64,000 bases of DNA, from contig NZ_LT965928.1 in assembly GCF_900239935.1 (NCBI RefSeq), positions 866,197-930,196 of the forward strand. Reading direction: 5' to 3'. Within the stretch, counting starts at the first letter, position 1. Each line of letters begins with the position of its first letter. This DNA comes from Pseudoalteromonas carrageenovora IAM 12662 (GTDB taxonomy: Bacteria; Pseudomonadota; Gammaproteobacteria; Enterobacterales; Alteromonadaceae). Positions 1-7,776 of this stretch are shown one piece after another. The notes beneath the pieces were generated by a model, which saw only the letters and a program-made list of their open reading frames with translations, did not search any database and was not told where the DNA came from. A program made the position numbers and the translations under genes.

Positions 1-218
1 TCATAAGGCTTTACTTGTCCGGTAACTAAACCGCGTAAATCAACAAAGCGAGCCACAGGCTGAGAAAGGCGCGACATTTCCATTTTCATCAAAAATTGCT
101 CGGGCTTAGTTAAGCTTGCCGTTTTTGATTTGAAAATTAGGTCAAATTTTGCGTTACCTAAATATGTTTTAAGCTCGTTTACGAGGTCTTCGTATTTGAG
201 CAATATGTCTTCAGCCAT
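1..218 (-). CDS. PilZ-domain-type protein (3' part missing)
   Basis: The gene enters from the left edge of the window, and only the first 72 codons are visible, starting MAEDILLKYEDLVNEL. The visible part is an N-terminal region ending in FVDLRGLVTGQVKPY. I infer a PilZ-domain c-di-GMP receptor because a PilZ gene (plzD type in Vibrio) sits next to radA in many gammaproteobacteria. The PilZ RxxxR and D/NxSxxG motifs themselves are not in the visible part. It is divergent from radA. The start codon at 216-218 has only a weak ribosome binding site. A c-di-GMP receptor would fit a genome carrying a pel operon, but that link is inference. Confidence 0.5.
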   Translation of the reverse strand, partial: MAEDILLKYEDLVNELKTYLGNAKFDLIFKSKTASLTKPEQFLMKMEMSRLSQPVARFVDLRGLVTGQVKPY

Positions 219-579
219 TTATAAAACCATCACCGTCTAATTGAAAAAGTAGGTATACTATTAAGTCCATTTATTTGAAGATTTAATAAACGTGAATCGC
301 TCTATGTTATTAATATAGGTACGATTTTTTGAATAACTACCGTTTAGCTCTTGTTATTATGTGTTATGTGCCATTTTGTTGGCAAGTCACATTAAATATT
401 ATCAAAGCAAAAAGTATGCCCTAAATTGTAGCGAAAAAAACAGGGTTTGTATTTAAAGATTGTGCCGTTAGATCGCACAACAGGCAAGAGTATGTTGCTA
501 AGTAAAAGTTTTAAATGGCAAAATGAGCACTCAATAGTCGATATTTTTAAAATTAAAGAAAAAGTAGGTAAGGTTATAA
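219..579. other. Divergent PilZ/radA intergenic region
   Basis: This AT-rich 361-bp spacer must hold promoters for both flanking genes. I see no strong operator. A 31-codon reading frame (492-587, starting MLLSKSFKWQ) ends inside the radA start, with its stop overlapping the radA ATG by eight bases. It has only a poor ribosome binding site and is treated as unproven. Confidence 0.4.
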
Positions 580-1965
580 ATGGTTAAAGCGGCAAAAGTA
601 GAATTTGTTTGTACCGAATGTGGCATGAACTATCAACGTTGGCAGGGTCAATGTCGCTGCGGCGCATGGAACACACTAGCAGAGTTTAAACCCTCAGCAG
701 GGCAAAGCAAAAAAGCAGCAGTAAGAGCGACTGTTGGAGGCTATGCCGGTGGTGTTGGCGGTGGTTCTAAAAAAATAAATGATATTGCCACAGCAGAAGC
801 CGAAAAACAGTTAACTGAAATTGGCGAGTTAGACCGAGTATTAAGCGGCGGCGTTACTACCGGCTCAGTTAATATTATTTCGGGTGACCCTGGAGCGGGT
901 AAAACAACGCTTTTATCTGACTTAGTTGCCAGAATGTCTCAGCGTATGCCATCGCTTTACTGTACGGCAGAGGAGTCGTTGTCACAGTTTAAAAACCGTG
1001 TAAACAGGTTAAAGCTTAATTACAACGCTGATGAACTTTACTTACTCTCAGAAACTAGCGTAGAAACCATTATTGAAGAGCTTGATAAAAATAAAATTAA
1101 GTTTGCAGTAATTGACTCTATTCAAGCGGTCGTTACCGATACTGCAAATGGCAGCCCAGGTTCGCCTTCGCAAGTAAAAAGTGCTGCGCAAGCGCTTACA
1201 CAATACTGTAAGCAAAACGATGTCACCATGTTTATTATTGCCCATGTTAATAAAAATAATGAAATAGCAGGGCCGCAAACATTAGTACATATAGTTGATG
1301 CGCTTTTGCATATAGATACTAACGATGGGCAGGTACGTACTCTTAGGGCAAATAAAAACCGCTTTGGCGACATTGATACCGTAGGTATATTTAAAATGTG
1401 TGAGCGGGGTATGCTTAGCGTTGATAACCCAAGCGAGATTTTTTTATCGGGTTCAAGTACGGAATCGCCAGGCTCTACCATTACCTGTATTCGTAAAGGT
1501 AACCGTAACTTATTGCTCGAAATACAATGTTTAACTACCGAAACCGAAGCTGAGTTCCCGCAGCGTGTATGTGTAGGTTTAAACATGAACCGTATAAAAA
1601 TGCTTACTGGTATTTTACGTAAACACACCAAAACTAAAATATTCCACGATACGTTTTTTAATATTGTGGGCGGTTTACGAATCGATGAAACCGAAACCTG
1701 TATTGATTTAGCGTTAGTGACTGCGCTTTTAAGTAGCTTAAACGAATTTGTAGTACCGCGTACAACCTGCATTATGGGTGAGCTTAGCTTAAACGGCGAC
1801 GTACGCCCAATCGACAGTGGTGTGCCGCGAGTTAAAGAGGCTGCGCAGCATGGTTTTACCGAAATATTTATTCCATTTCGTAATTACCATAAATCTATGG
1901 AAGGCTTAGGTGCTAAAATTACACCAGTAAAAACAGTGCATGAGCTGCTTAGTTTGATTAATTAA
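580..1965 (+). CDS. radA: DNA repair protein RadA
   Basis: RadA (Sms) is a RecA-like hexameric helicase that promotes branch migration of recombination intermediates in the cytoplasm. The 461 residues match the usual 460. There is an N-terminal zinc finger (CxxCG...CxCG, residues about 11-28), a Walker A GDPGAGKTT near residue 103, the family-specific KNRFG motif near residue 255, and a C-terminal Lon-protease-like domain (about 330-461) with the MGELSLNGDVRPI segment. The ATG is preceded by an AAGG about eight bases upstream. It stands between a PilZ-type gene and a secreted protein gene. Confidence 0.97.
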   Translation: MVKAAKVEFVCTECGMNYQRWQGQCRCGAWNTLAEFKPSAGQSKKAAVRATVGGYAGGVGGGSKKINDIATAEAEKQLTEIGELDRVLSGGVTTGSVNIISGDPGAGKTTLLSDLVARMSQRMPSLYCTAEESLSQFKNRVNRLKLNYNADELYLLSETSVETIIEELDKNKIKFAVIDSIQAVVTDTANGSPGSPSQVKSAAQALTQYCKQNDVTMFIIAHVNKNNEIAGPQTLVHIVDALLHIDTNDGQVRTLRANKNRFGDIDTVGIFKMCERGMLSVDNPSEIFLSGSSTESPGSTITCIRKGNRNLLLEIQCLTTETEAEFPQRVCVGLNMNRIKMLTGILRKHTKTKIFHDTFFNIVGGLRIDETETCIDLALVTALLSSLNEFVVPRTTCIMGELSLNGDVRPIDSGVPRVKEAAQHGFTEIFIPFRNYHKSMEGLGAKITPVKTVHELLSLIN

Positions 1966-2040
1966 CGCTTACAGGGATTGCCATGCAATGTTACTCTTGA
2001 GCCAACACAGTTTATACAAAGAACAGAATAAGGAAATAAC

Positions 2041-2973
2041 ATGAAAAAACTCGTAATAGCCATAGCCATTGTTGCAGCAGGTGTTGGTGGCATTAGCTAC
2101 GCAAACTATGTAGCGACTCAAGAAGTACGTACTGAAGTAGATAAGCAACTTGCTTTAGTGAGCGATCAAACCGGCGCGACATTTAAATATGCGGGTTTAT
2201 CGGCAAGTGTTATTTCTCAAAGTGTTGAAATCACTAACATGGAAGTAATTGGCCCTGAGGGCGAAAATGTAGCGCATATTCAAAGTATAGAAGTAACAGG
2301 TTACGAAACCGATAAAATATCGCCACATACATCGTTTGAAGTTAAAAGCTTTCAGTTCGATAAAGACTTTGTAGCAAAACTGCCAGCTGATACAAACGAA
2401 ATGCTCGCCTCAGCAAGTTACGACTTAAGCTCATCGCTTGATTACGATGAGCAATCTGGCGATAGCGATGTTGTTTTAAAGCTTGATGCAAAAGATATTG
2501 TTAGTTTTAATATGGATGTAGGCCTTGCCAATTCTAAAGCATTAATGGACGCATTCCTTGCTATAAGCAAAGCGCAACAAGAAGCAGGTGACACGCCACT
2601 TACTTACGAGCAAGAGTTACAACAGCAAACCTTAGTGATGCAAGCTATGAGCAAGCTTGAGCCTCGTAATATTAATTTAGTACTTAATAACCAAGGCAAA
2701 TTAAAAGAGCTGTTTGTGAGTGAGCTTGAAAAACAAGGTATGACGCTTGAGCAAATGCAAATGACGCTTCAGCAACAATTACAGCAAGCTCCCGTAACTG
2801 AAGAAATTGCACAATCGTTAACTGATTTTGCCAAAGGCTTAAACTCTTTAAGCGTATCGGCAAAATTGCCTGAAGGTAAAACCATGATGGAAGTAAACCA
2901 GCAAATAATGATGTTAGCTGGCCAGCCAGAAGAGCTAGTTAAATTTATTAACTTAGAAGTTAAAGGCGAATAA
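2041..2973 (+). CDS. Secreted or membrane-anchored protein of unknown function
   Basis: This is a 310-residue protein with an N-terminal hydrophobic segment (KKLVIAIAIVAAGVGGISYA, residues 2-21), so it is exported or anchored in the inner membrane facing the periplasm. The rest is acidic and contains Gln-rich runs (around residues 195-260). The alternation of short beta-like stretches after the anchor recalls DUF945/YdgA or AsmA-type periplasmic proteins, but I cannot assign it to one. An AAGGAAATAAC ribosome binding site supports the start. It follows radA by 75 bp and ends at a strong bidirectional terminator, so it may be transcribed with radA. Confidence 0.75.
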   Translation: MKKLVIAIAIVAAGVGGISYANYVATQEVRTEVDKQLALVSDQTGATFKYAGLSASVISQSVEITNMEVIGPEGENVAHIQSIEVTGYETDKISPHTSFEVKSFQFDKDFVAKLPADTNEMLASASYDLSSSLDYDEQSGDSDVVLKLDAKDIVSFNMDVGLANSKALMDAFLAISKAQQEAGDTPLTYEQELQQQTLVMQAMSKLEPRNINLVLNNQGKLKELFVSELEKQGMTLEQMQMTLQQQLQQAPVTEEIAQSLTDFAKGLNSLSVSAKLPEGKTMMEVNQQIMMLAGQPEELVKFINLEVKGE

Positions 2974-3007
2974 TAGCGATAAGCTATACATTGTCAGCTT
3001 AATGCAA

Positions 3008-3041
3008 AAAAGCCGTACTTGATTAATCAAGTACGGCTTTT
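3008..3041. terminator. Bidirectional terminator between secreted protein gene and serA
   Basis: A perfect palindrome with arms AAAAGCCGTACTTGAT/ATCAAGTACGGCTTTT, flanked by A-runs and T-runs on both sides. It sits between two convergent genes and can stop transcription from either. Confidence 0.9.
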
Positions 3042-3063
3042 ATTATTTCAGCTGATAGCTATT

Positions 3064-4293
3064 TTAGTGAAGAATACGCGCTCTAATTGTACCTTCTACT
3101 GCGCTTAGCTCTTTAAGTGCAACTTCTGATTGATCTGTATCTACGTCAATAACTACATAACCAATTGATTCATCAGTTTGTAAGTACTGAGCGGCAATGT
3201 TAATACCGTGCTGGGCAAACGCTTGGTTAATTTGCGTTAATACACCTGGGCGGTTGTGGTGCACGTGTAATAAACGGCTACGATTAGCAAGCTCTGGTAG
3301 TGATACTTCAGGGAAGTTAACAGCCGTAATTGTTGAGCCATTATCTGAGTATTTAGCTAATTTACCGGCTACTTCAATACCAATGTTTTCTTGCGCTTCT
3401 TGAGTTGAACCACCAATGTGCGGCGTTAAAATAACGTTGTCGAATTCACGCAGCGGCGATACAAATTCTTCTTCGTTAGATTTTGGTTCAACGGGGAATA
3501 CATCAATAGCAGCGCCGCTTAGTTTTTTCTCGCTAAGTGCTTCTGCTAGTGCATCAATATCTACCACAGTACCGCGTGAAGCGTTGATTAAAATAGAGCC
3601 TTGCTTCATTACTGCAAGTTCAGCAGTGCCAATCAGGTTTTTAGTTTGCGGTGTTTCTGGAACGTGTAAGCTAATAATATCAGCACGTTGCAAAAGCTGC
3701 GTTAGGTTATGTACTTGCGTTGCGTTACCTAAAGATAGTTTATCTTCGATATCATAATACTCTACGTTCATACCTATGTTTTCAGCCATAATACCTAGTT
3801 GCGTACCAATGTGGCCGTAACCAATAATACCGAGCGTTTTACCACGGGCTTCAAATGAGCCGGTTGCTGTTTTTAACCAGCCGCCACGGTGCGCTGCTGC
3901 ATTACGCTCTGGAATACCACGTAATAGCAATAGTATTTCGCCAAGTACAAGCTCTGCTACAGAGCGAGTGTTTGAAAACGGGGCATTAAATACCGCAATA
4001 CCACGCTCACGTGCTGCGCTTAAATCTACTTGGTTTGTACCAATACAAAAACAACCAATGGCTACTAACTTTTCAGCCGACTCTAATACAGCTTGGTTAA
4101 TATGAGTACGAGAACGAAGTCCTACAAAGTGCACATCTTTAATGCGCTCTTTAAGCTCGTCCTCAGGTAAGGATGTTTTTACGTAGTCGATGTTACTGTA
4201 ACCATTACGTTTAAGCGTTTCTACTGCGCTTTGGTGAACACCTTCAAGCAAGAGAATTTTAATTTTGTCTTTTGCTAACGATACCTTACTCAT
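3064..4293 (-). CDS. serA: D-3-phosphoglycerate dehydrogenase
   Basis: SerA catalyses NAD-dependent oxidation of 3-phosphoglycerate, the first step of serine synthesis. At 409 residues it matches the enterobacterial enzyme (410). Visible features are the NAD-binding GIIGYGHIGTQLG near residue 155, the catalytic Arg in NASRGTVVD, the catalytic His in LTPHIGGSTQEAQ, and a C-terminal ACT domain (about 335-409) that binds serine for feedback inhibition. It lies 9 bp after rpiA on the same strand, so the two are probably one transcript. In E. coli serA and rpiA are also neighbours, but convergent. Confidence 0.97.
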   Translation of the reverse strand: MSKVSLAKDKIKILLLEGVHQSAVETLKRNGYSNIDYVKTSLPEDELKERIKDVHFVGLRSRTHINQAVLESAEKLVAIGCFCIGTNQVDLSAARERGIAVFNAPFSNTRSVAELVLGEILLLLRGIPERNAAAHRGGWLKTATGSFEARGKTLGIIGYGHIGTQLGIMAENIGMNVEYYDIEDKLSLGNATQVHNLTQLLQRADIISLHVPETPQTKNLIGTAELAVMKQGSILINASRGTVVDIDALAEALSEKKLSGAAIDVFPVEPKSNEEEFVSPLREFDNVILTPHIGGSTQEAQENIGIEVAGKLAKYSDNGSTITAVNFPEVSLPELANRSRLLHVHHNRPGVLTQINQAFAQHGINIAAQYLQTDESIGYVVIDVDTDQSEVALKELSAVEGTIRARILH

Positions 4294-4302
4294 AACCTCA
4301 TC

Positions 4303-4956
4303 CTATTTAATTTGTGGCCCATTTTTAGTGCCGATAATTACTTTATCAGCACCGCGCATTGCAAATAGGCCGTTGGTAACTACGCCAACAATTGAATTAA
4401 TCTGTGTTTCAAGTTGTTTGGCATTACTAATACTTAAATTGTGTACATCTAAAATAACGTTACCGTTATCTGTTACTACGCCTTGGCGGTACACAGGGTC
4501 GCCACCAAGTTTTAATAATTCACGTGCAACGTAGCTGCGTGCCATTGGTATAACTTCTACCGGAAGCGGGAAGTCGCCCAATGTATCTACTAGTTTTGTG
4601 TCATCAACAATACACACAAACTGTTTTGCTACCGCTGCTACAATTTTTTCACGGGTAAGTGCTGCACCGCCGCCTTTGATCATTTCATTTTGGGCGTTAA
4701 TTTCATCTGCGCCATCTACGTATACATCAAGTACATCAATGTTATTTAGCTCAAACACTTCAATACCTAGCGCTTCTAGGCGCGCTGTTGAAGCTTCAGA
4801 GCTTGATACTGCACCCGTTATGGTGTCTTTTACTGTACCAAGGGCATCTATAAAATGATTTACGGTAGAGCCTGTACCAACACCAACAATAGTGTTCTCT
4901 TTAACAAACTCGAGTGCAGCCCATGCTGCTGCTTTTTTTAATTCGTCTTGCGTCAT
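4303..4956 (-). CDS. rpiA: Ribose-5-phosphate isomerase A
   Basis: RpiA interconverts ribose 5-phosphate and ribulose 5-phosphate in the non-oxidative pentose phosphate pathway. The protein is 217 residues with [15 protein letters not shown] (phosphate loop), DGADEIN and [14 protein letters not shown], the family's catalytic Asp/Lys/Glu segments. Three in-frame ATGs lie close together (4968, 4962, 4956). I chose the last, giving [10 protein letters not shown], because it matches the start of known RpiA proteins and has a GAG at a suitable distance. It is upstream of serA and downstream of fau. Confidence 0.95.
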   Translation of the reverse strand: MTQDELKKAAAWAALEFVKENTIVGVGTGSTVNHFIDALGTVKDTITGAVSSSEASTARLEALGIEVFELNNIDVLDVYVDGADEINAQNEMIKGGGAALTREKIVAAVAKQFVCIVDDTKLVDTLGDFPLPVEVIPMARSYVARELLKLGGDPVYRQGVVTDNGNVILDVHNLSISNAKQLETQINSIVGVVTNGLFAMRGADKVIIGTKNGPQIK

Positions 4957-4993
4957 TGTCATGCTCATATATCAAATGTGTAGTGAGTGCTTA

Positions 4994-5590
4994 TTACCAT
5001 TGATAAATTTTATCAGGAGTAATAATAGTTTTAAGTGGTACATCCCACGATTCAATAGGCAGTGCGTCTACTTTTTGACAGCTATGTGCTAAGCCAATAA
5101 GTTGCGGTTTTTGCCAATTGCCTTGGTGGAGTTGTGCCAGTGTTTTATCGTAAAACCCACCTCCCATTCCTAACCGGTTACCTTGGTTATCAAATGCAAC
5201 TAATGGCATAAGTAAGTAATCTAAATCAGTTAATGGGCATATTTGAGAGCAGTTCAGCTTAGGCTCCAAGATACCATAGTGATTTGCCTTCATGGGTGAG
5301 TTTTTTTCATAGCGCTGAAACAGCAATGTAGCGCCATTAAATGGGTGAATTACAGGAAGGTAAAGTGTGTGGTTTTGTTGCCATAATTCATTAATTAACA
5401 AAGAGGTATCTAGCTCGCCATCATTACTGAAATAAATGGCAATATGCTTCTTGTTAGGTGTTTTTTTGCTTTTTAGGTGTTGAGTAAAATTCACTTTTAA
5501 CGATTGGGCTGCGATCGATTGCTGACTTTTTGGCAAGCTATTACGTATTTTACGTATTTGAGTTCTTATTTGTGCTCGTTTATTGCTCAT
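4994..5590 (-). CDS. fau: 5-formyltetrahydrofolate cyclo-ligase
   Basis: This ATP-dependent enzyme (YgfA/Fau, MTHFS) converts 5-formyl-THF to 5,10-methenyl-THF, returning folate from the storage form. The 198 residues include the conserved YLPVIHP segment, the substrate loop GMGGGFYDKTL near residue 142, and a basic N-terminus. In enterobacteria this gene follows zapA and the 6S RNA gene. Here the upstream neighbour is a coiled-coil membrane protein and I see no 6S RNA. It is co-directional with rpiA and serA. Confidence 0.93.
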   Translation of the reverse strand: MSNKRAQIRTQIRKIRNSLPKSQQSIAAQSLKVNFTQHLKSKKTPNKKHIAIYFSNDGELDTSLLINELWQQNHTLYLPVIHPFNGATLLFQRYEKNSPMKANHYGILEPKLNCSQICPLTDLDYLLMPLVAFDNQGNRLGMGGGFYDKTLAQLHQGNWQKPQLIGLAHSCQKVDALPIESWDVPLKTIITPDKIYQW

Positions 5591-5608
5591 TTAATTATTT
5601 AACCGCAC

Positions 5609-6151
5609 CTAAAAAGAAAATAAATTTGGAAAACCTAAATAAACAGCAAGCAAAATCAGCAAAATAACGACGGTAGCTATTAATATATATAGAAACAAAT
5701 TACTACGCTTTGCTGGTGTTGTTATAAGCTCTTCATCAAGCATTAAGTCGTCGTCTTGCCATTCATCTGTACTTTCATCAGGTGCTTTTAATTGGGCTTC
5801 AGGAAGACGTTGCTCTAGCTCTTCAAGTTTTTCTTCTAAGCGAATTAAGCTACTCGTAATGTAATCTAGTGCATCAAAAATTCTTTCATCGCGCTGGCTG
5901 CTTGGCATTTGTTGAGAGGGCGTTGGCGATGTACTTGCTTGTAGTTTACTTTTAATGCCGAGGCTCGCTAAGAGCTTGGCTTGTTTTAGCGCTTTATCTT
6001 TATTACTTGGCGCAAATAATGGTTTGCCCTTTAAAAAAAGAGCCACTTTTTCTTCTGACGTTTTTAGTTTAGTTGCTAAATTTACGCACGCTGTTTTGCT
6101 ATCAACACCTTGTGCAAGTTCTACAAATATAACGCGAAAGTTGTCGGCCAT
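5609..6151 (-). CDS. Coiled-coil membrane protein of unknown function
   Basis: A 180-residue protein with three parts. The N-terminal part (about 1-70) resembles the small alpha/beta module in which a partner-binding loop reads LFLKGKPLFAPSNKDKALKQ. A Ser/Gln-rich linker and acidic coiled coil follow (IRLEEKLEELEQRLPEAQ, around 105-130). A single transmembrane helix near the C-terminus (LFLYILIATVVILLILLAVYL) leaves almost nothing beyond the membrane, as in a tail-anchored protein. I chose the ATG at 6149-6151 because AGGGA lies about seven bases upstream. A longer frame would need a TTG start at 6253. It is 18 bp upstream of fau. I cannot name a function. Confidence 0.75.
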   Translation of the reverse strand: MADNFRVIFVELAQGVDSKTACVNLATKLKTSEEKVALFLKGKPLFAPSNKDKALKQAKLLASLGIKSKLQASTSPTPSQQMPSSQRDERIFDALDYITSSLIRLEEKLEELEQRLPEAQLKAPDESTDEWQDDDLMLDEELITTPAKRSNLFLYILIATVVILLILLAVYLGFPNLFSF

Positions 6152-6275
6152 TAAACTATCCCTAAAGCTTTTATAATAAAGTGAGTATATACCTAAAGTG
6201 CAAAAGAGTTCGAGATTGATTTTATTGTTATTTTGCAGACGCTCTATAAACAATATAGTTAAACGTTAGATATAA

Positions 6276-6299
6276 AAACGGCCCTAAAAAGGGCCGTTT
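6276..6299 (-). terminator. metK terminator
   Basis: The hairpin AAACGGCCCT-AAAA-AGGGCCGTTT is followed on the minus strand by TTTATA. It lies just after the metK stop. Confidence 0.85.
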
Positions 6300-6320
6300 A
6301 TATTTTTGTACTGTGTTGGC

Positions 6321-7472
6321 TTAAAGGCCAGCAGCTGCGCGAAGTGCGTCTGCTTTATCTGTACGTTCCCAAGGGAATTCGTCGCGACCAAAGTGGCCGT
6401 AAGCCGCTGTAGGAAGGTAGATAGGGCGCTCTAAATCAAGCATTTGAATTAAGCCGTAAGGGCGTAGGTCAAAGTGTTCACGAATAAGCTCGATTAAACG
6501 GCTTTCTTCTAGCTTGCTTGTACCAAATGTTTCAACGCTGATAGAGGTAGGCTCTGCAACACCGATTGCGTAAGATACTTGTAACTCACACTTATCAGCA
6601 AGGCCTGCAGCTACTACGTTTTTAGCAACGTAACGTGCAGCGTATGCAGCTGAGCGGTCAACTTTTGATGGATCTTTACCAGAGAAAGCACCACCACCAT
6701 GACGCGCCATACCACCGTATGTATCAACAATGATTTTACGACCTGTTAAACCACAATCGCCCATAGGTCCGCCAATTACAAAACGACCCGTTGGGTTAAT
6801 GAAAAATTTAGTCGCGCTTGTAATAAGCTCTGCAGGAAGTACCGGCTTGATGATAGTTTCCATCACCGCTTCTACTAAATCTTTTTGTGAAATGTCTTCG
6901 CTGTGCTGAGTAGAAAGTACTACAGCATCAATACCTACTGGCTTACCGTTTTCGTATGCAAATGTAACTTGAGATTTTGCATCTGGGCGTAACCAGTTAA
7001 GCTCACCGCTTTTACGTACTTGCGCTTGGCGCTGTACTAAACGGTGTGAGTAAGTAATTGGAGCTGGCATGAGTACTTCTGTTTCGTTACATGCGTAACC
7101 AAACATTAAGCCTTGATCGCCTGCGCCTTGTTCTTCTGGGCTAGTACGGTCAACACCTTGGTTAATGTCAGGAGACTGTTTACCAATAGTGTTTAAAATT
7201 GCACACGAGTCTGCATCGAAACCCATGTCTGAATGTGTGTAGCCAATTTCACGTACTGTTTTACGTGTAATTTCTTCAATATCAACCCATGCGCTAGTAG
7301 TGATTTCACCACCAACCATAACCATACCGGTTTTTACGTAAGTTTCGCACGCAACACGGGCATGAGAGTCTTGCTCTAGGATAGCATCAAGTACCGCATC
7401 AGAGATTTGATCGGCGATTTTATCCGGATGACCTTCAGAAACAGATTCAGAAGTAAATAAATGTTTTGCCAT
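6321..7472 (-). CDS. metK: S-adenosylmethionine synthetase
   Basis: MetK makes S-adenosylmethionine from methionine and ATP. At 383 residues it matches the usual 384. It carries [16 protein letters not shown] near the N-terminus, the [16 protein letters not shown] phosphate-binding loop near residue 260, and conserved DPTGRF-like and RYVAKN segments. I start at the ATG at 7470-7472 ([15 protein letters not shown]), as in other MetK proteins; a GTG five codons upstream is the only alternative. A MetJ-type operator lies 111 bp upstream of the start. The gene is divergent from tkt. Confidence 0.97.
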   Translation of the reverse strand: MAKHLFTSESVSEGHPDKIADQISDAVLDAILEQDSHARVACETYVKTGMVMVGGEITTSAWVDIEEITRKTVREIGYTHSDMGFDADSCAILNTIGKQSPDINQGVDRTSPEEQGAGDQGLMFGYACNETEVLMPAPITYSHRLVQRQAQVRKSGELNWLRPDAKSQVTFAYENGKPVGIDAVVLSTQHSEDISQKDLVEAVMETIIKPVLPAELITSATKFFINPTGRFVIGGPMGDCGLTGRKIIVDTYGGMARHGGGAFSGKDPSKVDRSAAYAARYVAKNVVAAGLADKCELQVSYAIGVAEPTSISVETFGTSKLEESRLIELIREHFDLRPYGLIQMLDLERPIYLPTAAYGHFGRDEFPWERTDKADALRAAAGL

Positions 7473-7582
7473 TGTATTTCTGCTCACAAATATTGCGCTT
7501 CACAAACGTCGGTATTAGCGCTAAAAAATTAAGGGGCGTATTTTATCTAAAACAAAACTGCTTGCATAGTTTTTTTACGCCT

Positions 7583-7590
7583 AGACGTCT
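7583..7590. promoter_or_regulatory. Candidate MetJ operator upstream of metK
   Basis: The sequence AGACGTCT is the perfect methionine-repressor (MetJ) half-site. The adjacent octamer on the 5' side (7575-7582, TTACGCCT) matches 5 of 8 positions, fitting tandem met boxes. MetJ with SAM represses metK in enterobacteria. The same octamer occurs once elsewhere, at 10425-10432 after ppnP, so a chance match cannot be excluded, but its placement in front of metK supports a real site. Confidence 0.65.
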
Positions 7591-7637
7591 AAATAAAATG
7601 AGTAATAACTTTTCGGTCTTAAAAAATATTCATAATG

Positions 7638-7660
7638 CCCCATTTTTATGGGGTTTTTAA
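7638..7660 (+). terminator. Orphan plus-strand terminator
   Basis: The stem CCCCAT/ATGGGG with a TTTT loop is followed by TTTTTAA. On the plus strand no recognisable gene precedes it. It may end a small RNA starting in the metK/tkt spacer or act as an attenuator in a long tkt leader. Confidence 0.6.
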
Positions 7661-7703
7661 TTGCACACTGCACCCACAATAAGTAAGAATGGTTGCCATA
7701 AAA

Positions 7704-7724
7704 GCTCTTAAGATATTTAAGAGC
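7704..7724. repeat. Inverted repeat upstream of tkt
   Basis: The arms GCTCTTAA and TTAAGAGC are separated by GATAT. The repeat sits 53 bp before the tkt ATG and could be an operator or a leader hairpin. No known regulator motif is recognised. Confidence 0.5.
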
Positions 7725-7776
7725 ATTAATGAACACATAAATACCCGCGCAAATACACATAAAGGTAGGAGAATTC

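Larger units (their letters stand above)
7473..7776. other. metK/tkt divergent intergenic region
   Basis: This 304-bp spacer holds a MetJ box (7583-7590), a plus-strand terminator-like hairpin with no obvious gene before it (7638-7660), and an inverted repeat 53 bp before the tkt start (7704-7724). The ribosome binding site of tkt (TAGGAG) ends it. Short reading frames here have no supporting features. Confidence 0.6.

Noticed and set aside
1122..1772. Long minus-strand frame inside radA
   Set aside because: It is the antisense of the well-supported RadA coding sequence.
5591..6275. 6S RNA gene expected upstream of fau by enterobacterial synteny
   Set aside because: The interval upstream of fau is filled by a coding gene and I see no 6S-like structure.
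7466..7660. 64-codon frame between metK and tkt
   Set aside because: It overlaps the metK start and the MetJ box and has no coding signature.
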